A stretch of DNA of 64,000 bases from Bubalus kerabau (Eukaryota > Chordata > Mammalia > Artiodactyla > Bovidae), in the NCBI RefSeq assembly GCF_029407905.1, contig NC_073643.1, positions 38,908,501-38,972,500 of the forward strand. The letters are read 5' to 3'. Below the pieces are notes generated by a model. That model was not told the DNA's origin. It made no database searches and was given only the letters and a program-made list of their open reading frames with translations. Within the stretch, counting starts at the first letter, position 1; every line of letters starts with the position of its first letter. This document shows positions 1 to 11,592 of this stretch, in pieces. The position numbers and the translations under genes were made by a program.

Positions 1-327
1 GTTCCATTAGGTGACTGGTAATGCAGACCCAGTAACAATCTGGCTCTGGTGGCCTTCCGTAGTACTTGTTGTTTGATGACACCATGGTTGGAAGGTAAAA
101 GCGGTGGGAAGAGAAGCAGAATTGAACCCTAGCTGTTGCTCTTGAAGTTTTCAGACTTTGTGCAAGTCCAAGTCCTTATATGTTTTAAGCTTCAGTTTTC
201 CATTCAAGAAAATGGATGGGAAAACTCCCATCTCACCCAGGGGCTGGAAGCGTTGAAATCAGAGCCCCATGTCATTGATTTACTCATTCTAGTGGAGAAC
301 CTCTGTGGGCAGGGTGCTTTGCTACAA
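1..327. other. Unique sequence at left edge
   Basis: I recognise no exon or repeat family here. Open frames in this stretch are short and have no recognisable protein content. It is the left flank of the telomere-like repeat. Confidence 0.4.
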
Positions 328-350
328 TTAGGGTTAGGGTTAGGGTTAGG
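328..350 (+). repeat. Short interstitial telomere-like repeat (TTAGGG)n
   Basis: Three full TTAGGG units and a five-base partial unit run without interruption for 23 bases. The motif is the vertebrate telomere repeat. At this length it is a short interstitial telomeric sequence and not a chromosome end, since ordinary sequence continues on both sides. A ruminant SINE sits 17 bases to the right. Confidence 0.85.
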
Positions 351-367
351 AACAGTTTCTGCCCTCA

Positions 368-668
368 AGTGAAAGTCACTCAGTCGTGTCCGACTGTTTG
401 CAACCCCATGGACTATAGAGTCCGTGGAATTTTCTAGGCCAGAATACTGGAGTGGGTAGCCTTTCCCTTCTCCAGGGGATCTTCCCAACCCAGGGATCAA
501 ACCCATTGCAGGCTGATTCTTTACCAGCTGAGCCACAAGGGAAGCCCAAGAATACTGGCATGGATAGCCTATCCCTTCTCCTGCGGCTCTTCCTGACCGA
601 AGAAGATCGAACCAGGGTCTTCTGCATTGCAGGCGGATTCTTTACCAACTGGGCGATCAGGGAAGCTC
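368..668 (-). mobile_element. Ruminant BovA/Bov-tA-type SINE, dimeric
   Basis: The reverse strand reads as a ruminant tRNA-derived SINE. It has a 'gggaagc...ggta aagaatc' box-containing head, the 'ggatccctgg' type core and the tail that ends in 'gtccgac...ctgagtgac'. A second partial unit (about 548-666) repeats the head, so the element is dimeric. An exact 11-bp target-site duplication, ttctgccctca, flanks it at 357-367 and 669-679. Confidence 0.9.
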
Positions 669-679
669 TTCTGCCCTCA

Positions 680-3363
680 GGGAGCATCCATTAGAATGTG
701 GGTGATAGTAACATAAATAGTACAAGACTGCAAGTAGAAAAATATTACCTAGAAGATGGGAGTGCGATTCAGACCTGGACAACAGAATGGTCTAGGAATG
801 GAATGAAGTGGACGAGCTGTGGGGTTCAAGAAAAAGGGGGAAAGGGCTGTGTAGTCATGAAGGCATTTACTGTATAACTTTGCTGCAGTTGGGGGTTGGG
901 CCTTGAGGTTAAGAATGGTTAAGTTGTATGGTTTCTTGCGAATAATCTTCACACTGAGCCTCCGTTTGACAAGCCCATGACTAGTACTCCAGTTAGTACT
1001 AGCTGCTGTTTGGCTAATTTTTTCTCAGATTGTTACTGTATTTATATTATCTTAGAGAAAGGGTAAAGATTATCAGTGTTTTAAAGATAGTAAATCATAG
1101 TGAGGAAAAAATCTCATGTTTGTATATCAGAAGAGTTTCCTTTTTAATCAGTCTGAAATTACTGCTTTGGATGAGGAATCAAAAAATAACTTTCTGGAAG
1201 AGTTAAATTCTCAACTCAGCTTCACTTATGTTGAGTTACTAGCCAAGGTAGTGTGTTGTTATGGTGTCTATGAAGTTTGCTGTTAATTGTTTGATTCTGT
1301 TTTCTAAGCGAGCCCATAGGGGTAAAAGATTTGCTACATTTTGCCATATGGAACAGTGGGAGTGAGTAAAGTTTTTTTTTAAAGGGAGATGCATTATCCA
1401 AGTGAAGGGCTGAGGTTTTCCAGCTGGATTTGTCTCATTGGCTTCACCTCTCACTCCTTTGATGTGAATGGTGATTGATCTGTGGTTCAAGTCACCACCT
1501 GTCTGACAGCTAGAGAGGCTGACCTTTTGCTGTTTATGTGACAACGGACTTTCATTATTAGCCTGAACGTGTGGGTGTCCCCACACCCTCATGCCGCTTG
1601 CACATTAATTAACATCTTCCCAGTCCTTTGTGACTGGAAACTTATTGGAGAAGAAGGGCAATTTTCCTTTGGAGTTGACTGGTAAGGTTTGTTATTGGTT
1701 TTTTTTTTTCTTTTTTTGCTTAGTTATTTGCCATTTGGCCATTATTAAATGCTTTCATTGAAATGAATAAGGGAAATGGAAGAGGAGTTGGGTGAAGCAG
1801 TGTTCTGCCAAGACAGATCATTAGCAAGAAGTTAGTAGGAATGACTCATGAAAATTAACTGATGGTAAGTGAATTATTTCTAATGTGAATTTTTATTTTC
1901 ATCTGGTGAGAGGGTGGGCCACCTTTTTTAAAAATGGAAGTATTATGTGCATAGCTTTCTGTTTCTAAATTTTTCGGGGAGTCAAGTTTCAGTTACATAA
2001 GTTTTATAGAGGATGGTTGGGGCTTTCAAGTTTTACAGATTAACGTGTGCAGGCCTTAGGAAGGCTGTCAGTTTTCCTGACCCAACTAAGGAACGAGTAG
2101 CTGACTTCTCATTGGTGACAGGCTGGTGAAAACCAGCCCAGTTACCCAAAGTCACTTTGATCTCAAAATGATTTTACACAGCCACTTGTGTTTGAGGCCC
2201 ATTAAAAAATAAAATTCCATGCTGTAACTCCTAATTAAATTAATTATCTTAATTAAGAATCAGTTTGAGTTGTCAGCTCAGTGGTATCCCACACCAGAAG
2301 GCCTATCTCATGTGAAGTCTTTGTATCTCAACACACTGCTAAAGGAACTTTAGTGGGGCAATAGTTCATTTTATCCTGTGTCATGGTTATGGCCCAGGTT
2401 ACTTAGCTTATGACCTACAGTACTTCAATCTGTGCACTCTTTCTTTTGAAATAGTGTCTTATTAAGTAAGGAGAAAGAACTTTGTGGCTTGCTTCTAATT
2501 GCTGCAGAATTTTGCACAGCTAAACAATGGAATCAGAAGGATCCACCTACAATTAAAGCCTGATTCAGTAAGTTACAGAAGGTTATATATGATGCAAGAC
2601 AAAAAAGATTGTAAAATAAAAAGTCTTTATTCCCTGAAGATAATAGTCATTTTAAAGCGCTGCTCTTTTTAAACCAGAATGTTTAAAGATACTCTGTAGC
2701 CTATAAATCACATGGCAAGGTAATATAAATAGGATGATATGGCTTCAAAAAAAACCTCACTTGTGTCTTATACATATTAAAATGCATGCATAGTAATAGC
2801 TGTAACTATTAAACTATATTTTAGGAGCTTTCTGTTTAAATGAGGAAGAAAATATGATATAGATGATTAAAATGTATCATCTAATCAGGGAGCCTGGCCT
2901 GCCTGAGAAGGATTCTGAAGTGGAAACTGACCATTCAAGAATGCTAGATTTTTGGTGCAGCTCTTCCAGTTCCTACTAACTAGCACTCTGGCTTTAGACT
3001 AGTCATTTCATCTGTTTTGCTTTTAGGATTTTCATCTACAAAATGAGATGTTCAAATATGTGATTTTTTTTTAATGAACTTCTTTTTGAGCCTGGAAGAC
3101 CTCTCTCTGATTAAATATTGGTAAGCTCTGGAATGAACCATGTGGATGAATCTTGCCCCCTTCTTCCCTGGAACTCCTCACTGCATGCAAGGGGCAGGGA
3201 AACCTGAGAAGTTTGTGAACACACTGTCTATCTGAAACTTGATTGAAATGAATGTTGAAATGAAGGCAGAGGTATCAAATGAGAGAACCAGACCACTAAC
3301 TGTGAACTGGGCTTAACTCTTTAGGGACGCCTTTGCTTCTCATGTTTATGCATCTGATTTAGT
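680..3363. other. Unique non-coding sequence, about 2.7 kb
   Basis: I see no convincing exon or recognisable transposon. Open frames are short and look like chance. Poly-T tracts occur near 1372 and 1701. The only structured feature is the triple TAATTA array listed separately. Confidence 0.4.
2232..2257. promoter_or_regulatory. Three evenly spaced TAATTA homeodomain-type sites
   Basis: TAATTA, the palindromic core bound by many homeodomain proteins, starts at 2232, 2241 and 2250, exactly 9 bp apart. The surrounding sequence is not a recognised repeat. Binding or enhancer activity is inference; AT-rich DNA can produce such sites by chance. Confidence 0.25.
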
Positions 3364-3563
3364 GGTTCTTAAAATGTGATTCTCAGATCAAGAGCATCAG
3401 CGTTATCAGCACCTGGGAACTGGTTAGCAATGCAAAGTCTCAGGCTGTGCCCACCCAAGACCCATTGCCAAACAGAAACTCTGGGTGTAGGGACCTAGCA
3501 GTCTCTGTTTAACAAGGCTTCCAGGTGATTCTGTTGCACATGAAAATTTTAGAACCAGTGATC
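3364..3563. mobile_element. MER5A-type hAT-Charlie element
   Basis: Both ends carry the 'agtggttct' / 'agaaccagtg' inverted termini of MER5A. The interior has the familiar 'cacctgggaactggttag' and 'ccaggtgattctg' blocks. It is an ancient non-autonomous DNA transposon with no coding capacity. Confidence 0.75.
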
Positions 3564-3828
3564 TAAGTTGAACCCAGACCACAGGCGTTATCAAATGGAG
3601 AAACAAGAAGATCAATAAGAGAGAAAAGAGAATGTTATTCTAATGTTAAATGGTGGGGATGTAGGGGCTGTACAGTGGGCCAGGGTTATCTGAGATGATA
3701 ACTAAAGTCCTGTCCAACACGAGAGCTCTGATTTTAATAGCATCGCTAAGATCCCTCAGATCAAGTTTTAAAATGATGGCTATGGCAATGAGGTTTTCCA
3801 AGGAAAAGGCGTGCACACAGGAGGGAAC

Positions 3829-4529
3829 TTTTTTTTTAATTGAAGTATAGTTGATTTATAGTGTTTCAGGTGCGTAGCAGCGTGATTCAGCCGTATATGC
3901 ATCTTCTTTTTCAGATGCCTTTCCATTGTAGATTATTAAGAGATACGCAATTAGTTCCCAGTGCTATACAGTAGGTCTTTGTTGTTTATCTTTTTTATAT
4001 ATTATAGTATCTGTTAGTCCCAAATTCCTAATTTAATAATTAATTTCCCTTTCCCCTTTGGTAACCATAATTTTGTTCTCTGTGTCTATGTATCTATTTC
4101 TGTTTTGTAAATGAGTTCATTTGTATCATTTCTTTAGATTCCACATGTGTATCAGATATTTGTCTTTCTCTGTCTGATTTCACTTAGTATGATAATCTCT
4201 AGGTCCATCCATGTTGCTGCAAATAGCATTATTTCATCCTTTTTTATGACTGAGTAATATTCTAGTCTCTGTGTGTGTTTCACGTCTTTATCCATTCCTC
4301 TGTCAGTGGATGTTTAGATTACTTTTGTATCTTGGATATTGTCTATCTTGCTGCTGTGAACACTGGGGATGCATGTATCTTTTCGAATTAAAATTTTGGT
4401 CTCTTCCAGATATAGGCAGAGGAATTGGACTACCAGATCACACGGTAGTTCTATTTCTAGTTTTTTAAGAAACCTCCATACTCTTTTCCAAAGTGGCTGC
4501 ACCAGTTACATTGCCCCCAACAGTATGAG
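3829..4529 (-). mobile_element. L1 LINE 3' end, antisense, 5' truncated
   Basis: The stretch begins with a poly-T tract (the reversed poly-A tail). It continues with reverse-complement artiodactyl L1 3' UTR and the end of ORF2, recognisable from blocks such as 'gtccatccatgttgctgc' and 'ctttatccattcctctgtc'. Stops break every frame, so it encodes no functional protein. Confidence 0.85.
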
Positions 4530-5049
4530 AGGAATTTAGTTCTTAATTGATAGTCAGGAGAAACCTAACAATATAAAGTCGCAATGAACTTAAAAGAGAA
4601 AAACTCATCTTTGCAGAAATACAGGGTTTATTGGCAAAGCAAGAGCACATGGCTTTTCAGATACTTGATCCTGTCACCCCTGCTGTCTTCTATGCTTGAG
4701 AGCTATGAATTTCAAACCATAGAATCTTTAGTTGGAAAATGCTGAGCTGTCAGTTATAGTGAATTTGAATCTTCTCAGAAATCGTCCATTGGAACCCAAA
4801 GAGTAATCTCCCCTATGGCTCTGTAGATTTAAATCACTGGCCTAGTTGCAGGATCAGTTCTGTCACCTCACTGAAAACCCTGGAAGTACTCACTGGATCC
4901 TCCTTAAGTCTCCTTGGACACACATCACCCCTCAGGGTCCTCACTTTTCTTTAAGATCTACTGTTGTTATGAATGTGGACTCTCATTCCAAACAGAAGCA
5001 GCAATCAACATGTAAAACCAGAGTTTCTGAGTGTTTTGAGTGCACTAAC
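4530..5049. other. Unique non-coding sequence
   Basis: Nothing recognisable as exon, RNA gene or repeat. Confidence 0.35.
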
Positions 5050-5062
5050 AGTGGAAAGATGG

Positions 5063-5259
5063 ATATAAACTATTATGCAGAGAATGGATAAACACAGAGT
5101 CCTACTGTGTAACATAAGGAACTGTTTTCAATATGCTGCAATAGGCCATAATGGAAAATAATATGAATAGTATAGATGTATAACTGAGTCACTTTCTGTG
5201 CAGTAGAAATTAGCACATTGTAAATCAACTGCACTTCTGTGAAATAAATTTTTTGGAAA
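5063..5259 (+). mobile_element. L1 LINE 3' UTR stub
   Basis: Forward-strand L1 3' UTR sequence (the 'ggataaacac...cctactgtgtaa' and 'tgtaaatcaact' blocks) ends in a short A-rich tail. An exact 13-bp target-site duplication, agtggaaagatgg, flanks it at 5050-5062 and 5260-5272. It is a strongly 5'-truncated retrotransposition product. Confidence 0.85.
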
Positions 5260-5272
5260 AGTGGAAAGATGG

Positions 5273-6069
5273 TGGGTAGAGATGAAAGCCGGTAACATTT
5301 ATGTAGCCTTGACTCCAAAGGTTTCTGATCCATTATTTCCCAGATTTTCCTGGACTGAGAAATCCAGTATACCCCCAGAGGCTGCTTTCCTATTCTTCTT
5401 CATCTACCCATTTAATCCTTTTTGTTATGAAACACTTTAAAATACTAGAATTTTTGGCAGGACATTTTAAGGGACTAGAATTCAACCTTTTTTTCTTTTC
5501 TTTTTAAAGGGAGCTTTGGAAAATTGAAAAAAAAATTTCCTATGTCATCTGCTCAGTGAACACATAATTTTTCTTTCAGAAAACTTGGCTTGAAATTGTC
5601 CTATGCTTCTTCACCCTTATTAGTAATAATTCACCCATTGATACTAAATGGCTAAATAAGTTAATTCCACAAATTTTAGGCTGAATATCAATGTTGTAGC
5701 ATACATCATTGATTACAAAAATAATTTATACTTACTGATCAAAATTTGGCAGTGCAGTTTGGAAGGATTCAAAATATACTATTGTATTCTATAACATACT
5801 GGTTGAGAACCATTTGTCTACAGGCAACCTCAGTGTAGTCATATATGTATATTATTTATGCAGTTATATCTTTCTATTTTCTGTCTCTAACAAGGCGTAG
5901 TCTGTTTGACTGAAGGACTATGCCTTATTCTTCCCGTAAACCTGGTGACCAGATGAGGCGTAGATTATGCTAAATTGTGATTTGTTGAAGGCGTACATGA
6001 GAATATTTTCTCTTTCCCTCTCACACACACACACCCCCCCCACCCATTCACTTTTTTTTCCTCTAGACC
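5273..6069. other. Unique sequence with a CA/C-rich microsatellite
   Basis: Mostly unrecognised AT-rich DNA. A (CA)n run followed by a C run lies at about 6023-6045, directly before the SINE at 6070. Confidence 0.4.
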
Positions 6070-6299
6070 GAAAGTGAAAGAAAGTGAAAGTTGCATAGCC
6101 ATGTCCGACTCTTTGCGACTCCATGGACTATACAGTTCATTGAATTCTCCAGGCCAAAATTTACCAGCTGTATTCCAAGGGAAGCCTAAGAATACTGGAG
6201 TGGGTAGCCTACCCAGCGGATCTTGCTGACCGAGGAATTGAACTAGGATCTCCTGCATTGCAGGCGTATTCTTTACCAATTGAGCTATCAGGGAAGCCC
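6070..6299 (-). mobile_element. Ruminant BovA/Bov-tA-type SINE
   Basis: Reverse-strand SINE with the 'gggaagc' tRNA-like head at the right end and the 'gtccgactctttgcgac' tail at the left. The interior carries a second partial head (about 6158-6185), as in dimeric family members. The short simple tail 'gaaagtgaaag' is at 6070-6090. Confidence 0.85.
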
Positions 6300-7498
6300 T
6301 ACCCCCCTAGACGTAAAATGGTTTTTTCTTTCGTTGTCATTCATCATCTAGAGCCCATATCAAAATGTCCAGCACATATCCACTAAATCCAAGGTAATTA
6401 AATGGCAGCCCCAGCCAGAGAGAGCTCCTTTCTAAATATGACTAGATAATTATCCCCGACTTTTTCAAGTGAGAGTCTAATTATTACCTTACTTACTCCA
6501 TGACTCCCTCTGCCAGCTAACTCATCTCATAACTTTCCTTAAGATGACAAGGTACAAATAAGTATACAAATTGGAGCATATAGAGATGGCGTTTTTCCAC
6601 TTGAACTGAGATCCCGGTTTCTAGCTGTGGTTACCAAGTGGTAGAATAAATACTTTCACTGAGCAAAATCAAACAGCATGAGGCATTCCATGACCAGAGC
6701 TGATTTCAGCAAGATAGCAAGGCCAAAATATTGTAACTTCCCAAATGTTGCAAGGGTCTCTGTGAGCCACTGCTGGGATTTCAGGCACATCAGCACTTTT
6801 TTTTTCTCCCGTTTGTTTTTCTTCTATCTTTGATTGATCCATCAAATAAATGGCTGGTAGGTACTTTCCTAAAAAATTTAATTTGCTCTTTCCACTATTT
6901 GGCTGCTACAGATGGGAATACTAACCATTATAAGATGAAAGAACATGGATGGTCCAGAAAGAACATACTAGGAGACTCAAAGATGCAATTTTATGAGGCA
7001 GAAATGTTGAAAGGCACAGGGTACTGTGTGATCAGCCATCCAAGATGGCTGTTCTCTTGCCCTCTGTGTATCTCCTGCTCTACCAGTGCCTGCCTCACCT
7101 GTCCTCTGCCCACCTGAGTGACCTTCCCTCTTAATTGCAGAGCCTAATTTATATACTTGTCAGTTTCCACTATAACTGGTAACCTCTTGCTATGCCTTGC
7201 TGGTTGTTTTCAGTGCACAGCAGGTATTGTTCTAGGACCGTGCTTAAGACGTGTAAGATCCTCCCTATCTACTAAGCCACTGAAGTCTCTGTCGCTTACT
7301 CCAGGCTCTTCTTCAGTCATGAAGCTGTGTAAGCACAGAGCTTGCAGGCATGTGGGGTGCAGCCCAACTGGTGCAATGGCCAAAAATGTGTAAGTTTTAA
7401 AGCAGTAAACTAGGTACTAATTATAATACCTCTTATTCTGGAGTCTCAGTTTACTCATCTATGAGATGAGCTGATTCAGTTTGACCCCTTCCCACATG
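6300..7498. other. Unique non-coding sequence, 1.2 kb
   Basis: I recognise no exon, RNA or transposon. The longer open frames (about 95 codons near 6830) show no domain, signal peptide or family resemblance and are probably chance. Confidence 0.4.
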
Positions 7499-7507
7499 TT
7501 TTTCTTT

Positions 7508-8319
7508 TATTTTGTGTTTTAATTTTATTGGAGTACAGTTGATTTACAATGTTGTAATAGTTTCAGGTGTACAGCAAAGTGAGTCACATGGACATGTAAA
7601 TATATTCATTCTTTCCAGATTCTCCTCTCTCATAGCTTATCACAGAATATTGCATATAGAGCTCCTTGTGCCATCCAGTAGGTCTTTGTTGACTTCTGTT
7701 TCTTATGTGGTAGGGTGTATATGTTCATCCCAGACTCCTGATTTATCCCTACCTCCATGTTTCCCCTTTGGTATCCATAAGTTTGTTTTTGATATCTGTA
7801 CATCTACTTTGTAAATGAGTTCACTGGTATCATTTTAAAAAAATTAGATTCCACATTCCACAAATATATGCTATCCTATATTTGTCTTTCCCTGTCTGAC
7901 TTCCTTCACTTACTATGATAATGCCCAGGCCCATCCATATTGCTGCGGGTAGCATTATTTCCTTCCTTGTTCTGGCTATCTAGTGTACACCGTCTTCTTT
8001 ATCCATTATTCTGTCAGTGGACGTTTATGTTGATCCCGTGTCCTGGCTGTTGTAGATGGTGCTGCAGTGAGCACTGGGGTGTGTGCACCTTTTCTAATTA
8101 TGGTTGCCTCTGGGTATTTGCCCAGGAGTGGGATTGCTGGATCGTATAGTAGTTCTGTTTCTAGTTTGTTAAGGAATCTCCATGCTGTTCTCCATAGTGA
8201 TTGTAGCAATTTACATTCTCACCAACAATGTAGGAGGCTTCCCTTTTCTCCATAGCCTCTCCAGCATTTATTGTTTGTAGGTTTTTTAATGATGGCCATT
8301 CTGACTGGTGTGCCACGTG
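7508..8319 (-). mobile_element. L1 LINE 3' end, antisense, 5' truncated
   Basis: Reverse-complement L1 3' UTR plus the C-terminal part of ORF2, paralogous to the copy at 3829-4529 (same 'ccatccatattgctgc' and 'gtcagtggacgttta' blocks). A possible 9-bp duplication, gtttttctt, lies at 7499-7507 and 8320-8328. Frames are disrupted. Confidence 0.85.
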
Positions 8320-8329
8320 GTTTTTCTTA

Positions 8330-8570
8330 ATTATAATACTCATAGCTGACGTTGTTGCACTGTCCCTGTGTCAGGCACTGTCCTGAGGGCTTCCTCTGCA
8401 TTTTCTCAGTTAATCCTCAGAATATTATCATCTGCCTCCATTTTACACAGAAAGGCTCAAAGAGGTGAAATAATTCTTAGTCCATAAAACTACTTAGTGG
8501 CAAAGCTGAGATGCTGACTCGAGCATGTTTAATACCAGAATTTGTGCTCTTAACCTTTACTGTCTCTGGC
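8330..8570 (-). mobile_element. MIR SINE
   Basis: Reverse MIR sequence: a size-class 'tgtcaggcactgtcc' block, a 'ccattttacacagaaaggctcaaagagg' equivalent, and the end of the tRNA-like head near 'gtgctcttaacc'. Strongly diverged and ancient. Confidence 0.65.
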
Positions 8571-8625
8571 CTCCAAAGAGGTAGTAATAATTTGTTGCAA
8601 GGTAGGGTTTCTAAACTACTCTTTG

Positions 8626-8838
8626 ACCAGCAGTTCCCTAAGGGCCCCCCAGGGGACCTCTGGTAATGTCTGGAGACATGGATAGTTATCACCAGTAGGA
8701 AGAGGAATGCTACTGGCATCTGGTAGATAAAAGTCAGGGATGCAAATCAACACTGTACAGTGGGAAGCACAGACCCTCGCAACAAAGGTTTATCCAGCAC
8801 AAATTATCCATATGGCCGAGGTCAAGAAACCCTGCTCT
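8626..8838. mobile_element. MER20-type hAT-Charlie element
   Basis: Recognised from the 'ccccaggggacctctggtaatgtctggagacat' region, the 'ctactggcatctggt' block and the 'gaggtcaagaaaccctg' terminus. Non-autonomous DNA transposon without coding sequence. Two further copies lie at 57084-57318 and 58509-58697. Confidence 0.7.
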
Positions 8839-8964
8839 AGGCCCAGCCTAGGAACATCCTCTTCACCAACTGTCACAGAAGATAGATGAAAAGTGCCTAT
8901 CCGTAACGGATGGCACCCTTGTTTTTAGAGTTGAGTATACAAGTGCATGGCAGAACATCTCTGT

Positions 8965-9145
8965 ATTTGAGAGCCTCTGACTTTGGTACAAGACAGACCT
9001 AGGTTCCAATCCCTGTTCTATCCCTGGTTGTCTTTAGGGCCATCGTTTATACTGTTAAACCTCATGTTTCTCATCCCTCAAGTGGAGATACTCCTTCCCT
9101 ATCTTGGAATGACTGGGACACAGTGAGTGCCTAGTTAATCATCCC
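8965..9145 (+). mobile_element. MIR SINE
   Basis: Forward MIR: an 'agacctaggttccaatccc' block, the region that normally reads 'cctcagtttcctcatctgtaaaatgg' in degraded form, and a 3' end near 'cacagtgagtgcctag'. Confidence 0.6.
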
Positions 9146-9888
9146 AGCCATCTCTCATCGTCCTCTTTCCTTTTATGAATACCTCAGGCATCCAGCACAT
9201 GTACAGATGGCCAGGTATGCTCCTGGCTCTGCCAGTAATGCTGGCAGGAGCCACAGACTGTCATTCATGGACTGGTGCTCAGTGTCTTCAACACACAGGA
9301 GACGGAGTAGGCGAAATGCACCCAAAGAGAAGCAGCTGTAAAGTCACGGTGGCCGCGTGTGGTTGCAGGAGGCGGGGTGGTGGGAGGAAGAGAGTCCAGG
9401 AATCTTGGCCCCCAGCCAAGGTGTCGACTGCACTGGACTAGCAGGGTTGGCTAGTTTTATTGTAGAATAAATTGTTGCTCTATAATGTAAATGGAAAATT
9501 AACTTGTGTAACCAATCAAAGAAATCCCTGATTCTTTGTGCAAACATTCCACTCAGATAAGTTGAAGATTTATGTATTTTCTTTCAAAAGACCTTTTTCT
9601 GCACTAGACAGGGTGGGGAAAAAGGGTGCATGCTGAAGAGGGACAGGTGGTGAGGTAGAGGAATTTCCCTGATGGAAAGGCCACGGATGAAAATGTATAT
9701 TTGACAGACATAGTGCTGGGTTCATGTAACTTTAAGGTAAAATGTAAGGTTTCAGGCAGACTGTTGAGAAGGTGACATTAAATATGCCCTTTTCCCTCAT
9801 AAAGAAAAGATCATTATCATCCTGTGCACATGATTTATTTATTTAGGTCAGTGTGAGGATGGAAGGAGGAGGAAGGAAAATGAGGGTT
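9146..9888. other. Unique non-coding sequence
   Basis: No exon or repeat recognised. A locally GC-rich patch lies near 9340-9390; I could not link it to a gene. Confidence 0.35.
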
Positions 9889-10800
9889 CAATTCAGTTCA
9901 GTCACTTAGTCGTGTCCGACTCTTCACGACCGCATGAATCACAGCACTCCAGGCCTCCCCGTCCATCACCAACTCCTGGAGTTCACTCAAACTCATGTCC
10001 ATCAAGTCGGTGATGACATCCAGCTACCTAATCCTCTGTTGTCCCCTTCTCCTCCTGCCCCCAATCCCTCCCAACATCAAGGTCTTTTCTAATGAGTCAA
10101 CTCTTCGCATGAGGTGGCCAAAGTATTGGAGTTTCAGCTTTAGCATCAGTCCTTCCAATGAACATCCAGGACTAATCTCCTTTAGGATGGACTGGGTGGA
10201 TCTCCTTGCAGTCCAAGGGACTCTCAAGAGTCTTCTCCAACACCACAGTTCAAAAGCATAAATTTTTCGGCACTCAGCTTTCTTCACAGTCCAACTCTCA
10301 CATCCATACATGACCACTGGAAAAACCATAGCCTTGACTAGACGGACCTTAGTTGGCAAAGTAATGTCTCTGCTTTGAATATGCTATCTGGGTTGGTCAT
10401 AAGTTTCCTTCCAAGGAGTAGGCATCTTTTAATTTCATGGCTGCAGTCACCATCTGCAGTGATTTTGGAGCCCCCAAAAATAAAGTCAGCCACTGTTTCC
10501 ACTGTTTCCCCATCTATTTCCCATGAAGTGATGGGACCAGATGCCATGATCTTCGTTTTCTGAATGTTGAGCTTTAAGCCAACTTTTTCACTCTCCTCTT
10601 TCACTTTCATCAAGAGGCTTTTTAGTTCCTCTTCACTTTCTGCCATAAGGGTGGTGTCATCTGCATATCTGAGGTTGTTGATATTTCTCCCAGAAATCTT
10701 GATTCCAGCTTGTGCTTCTTCCAGCCCAGCGTTTCTCATGATGTACTCTGCATATAAGTTAAATAAGCAAGGTGACAATATACAGCCTTGATGCACTCCT
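9889..10800 (-). mobile_element. BovB (RTE) LINE, 5' truncated, antisense
   Basis: The reverse strand carries the 3' third of a BovB retrotransposon: the end of the reverse transcriptase, the conserved C-terminal region, then the 3' UTR that ends in 'ctgaactgaa'-type sequence at the left. BovB is an RTE-clade LINE abundant in ruminants and known to have moved horizontally between reptiles and ruminants. The coding part is listed separately. Confidence 0.9.
10024..10796 (-). pseudogene. BovB reverse transcriptase C-terminal remnant
   Basis: Two adjacent reverse-strand frames belong to one former ORF. The upstream part (10338-10796) starts inside the polymerase domain and holds the catalytic YADD motif at 10656-10667, followed by the thumb-side region 'EEELKSLLMKVKEES'. 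The downstream part (10024-10359) continues with 'YGCESWTVKKAE' and 'ELWCWRRLLRVPW'. By comparison with the usual BovB wording, one base is missing near 10370-10376, which shifts the frame. The endonuclease and fingers region are absent because of 5' truncation, so no active enzyme can be made. Confidence 0.85.
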
Positions 10801-11216
10801 CGGAGGCTCCAAATAAGACCTCTGATCCATTAGGCTACAGACAGAAAAGAAAAAAGAGGATTGGAAGTCATATCTGGCATGCTGAGCTTCCCAAAGAACC
10901 AGTTAGCTGATCTGAGCAAAATAATGTATGTGGAGGGCTTTTTTTCCATTGTCTTTCACTCATAGGGTATGAGGTGGGTAGTGAGAGGACTAATGCCATT
11001 AGCCATTTTGATTTAGGGAGATGTCCAAGCAAAACAAAACAGTATCTTTTCCCTGCTTGGCCAGTCCCGAAGGCGTGATTGAGACTGCTGACTTGTAGGC
11101 TGTTTTATACTACTTTCCCAGGCAGTACTGTTGGCTTTGTTGGCACAGCCATCCTGGGAGGCAGGGAATGGAGGAGTGGTTTCTGTAGTTGAACACAAGT
11201 GGATTCTCTGAGCAGC
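10801..11216. other. Unique non-coding sequence
   Basis: Between the BovB 5' breakpoint and the next SINE. Nothing recognised. Confidence 0.35.
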
Positions 11217-11350
11217 TCCTGCTGCTGCTGCTGCTAAGTCACTTCAGTCGTGTCCGATTCTGTGTGACCCCATAGACGGCAGCCCACTAGGCTCCTCTGT
11301 CCCTGAGATTCTCCAGGCAAGAATACTGGAGTGGGTTGCCATTTCCTAGT
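11217..11350 (-). mobile_element. Ruminant BovA-type SINE monomer with CTG tail
   Basis: The left end is a (CTG)n run, the reverse of the CAG-rich tail common in this subfamily. It is followed by 'aagtcacttcagtcgtgtcc' and ends at 'ggagtgggttgccatttcc'. The tRNA-like head is missing. Confidence 0.85.
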
Positions 11351-11592
11351 CTGGCTCAAGTTATAATTACAAGGTCAAATCTAGGACAGGAGCCCCATCC
11401 CAGAATCCTAAACCAGGCTTCTTACCGTTGTGGTACTAAAGCCTTAGAAATAACTGAGATGTTAGGGCATCTCTGTCAGATAAAGCACTGAAAGCCTGTG
11501 GGGGTTAAAATATACACACACCCACATATGTATGTGCATATGCATGTATGTATATGAATGCACATTTATTGTCAATATAAGTAAATAAAGGA

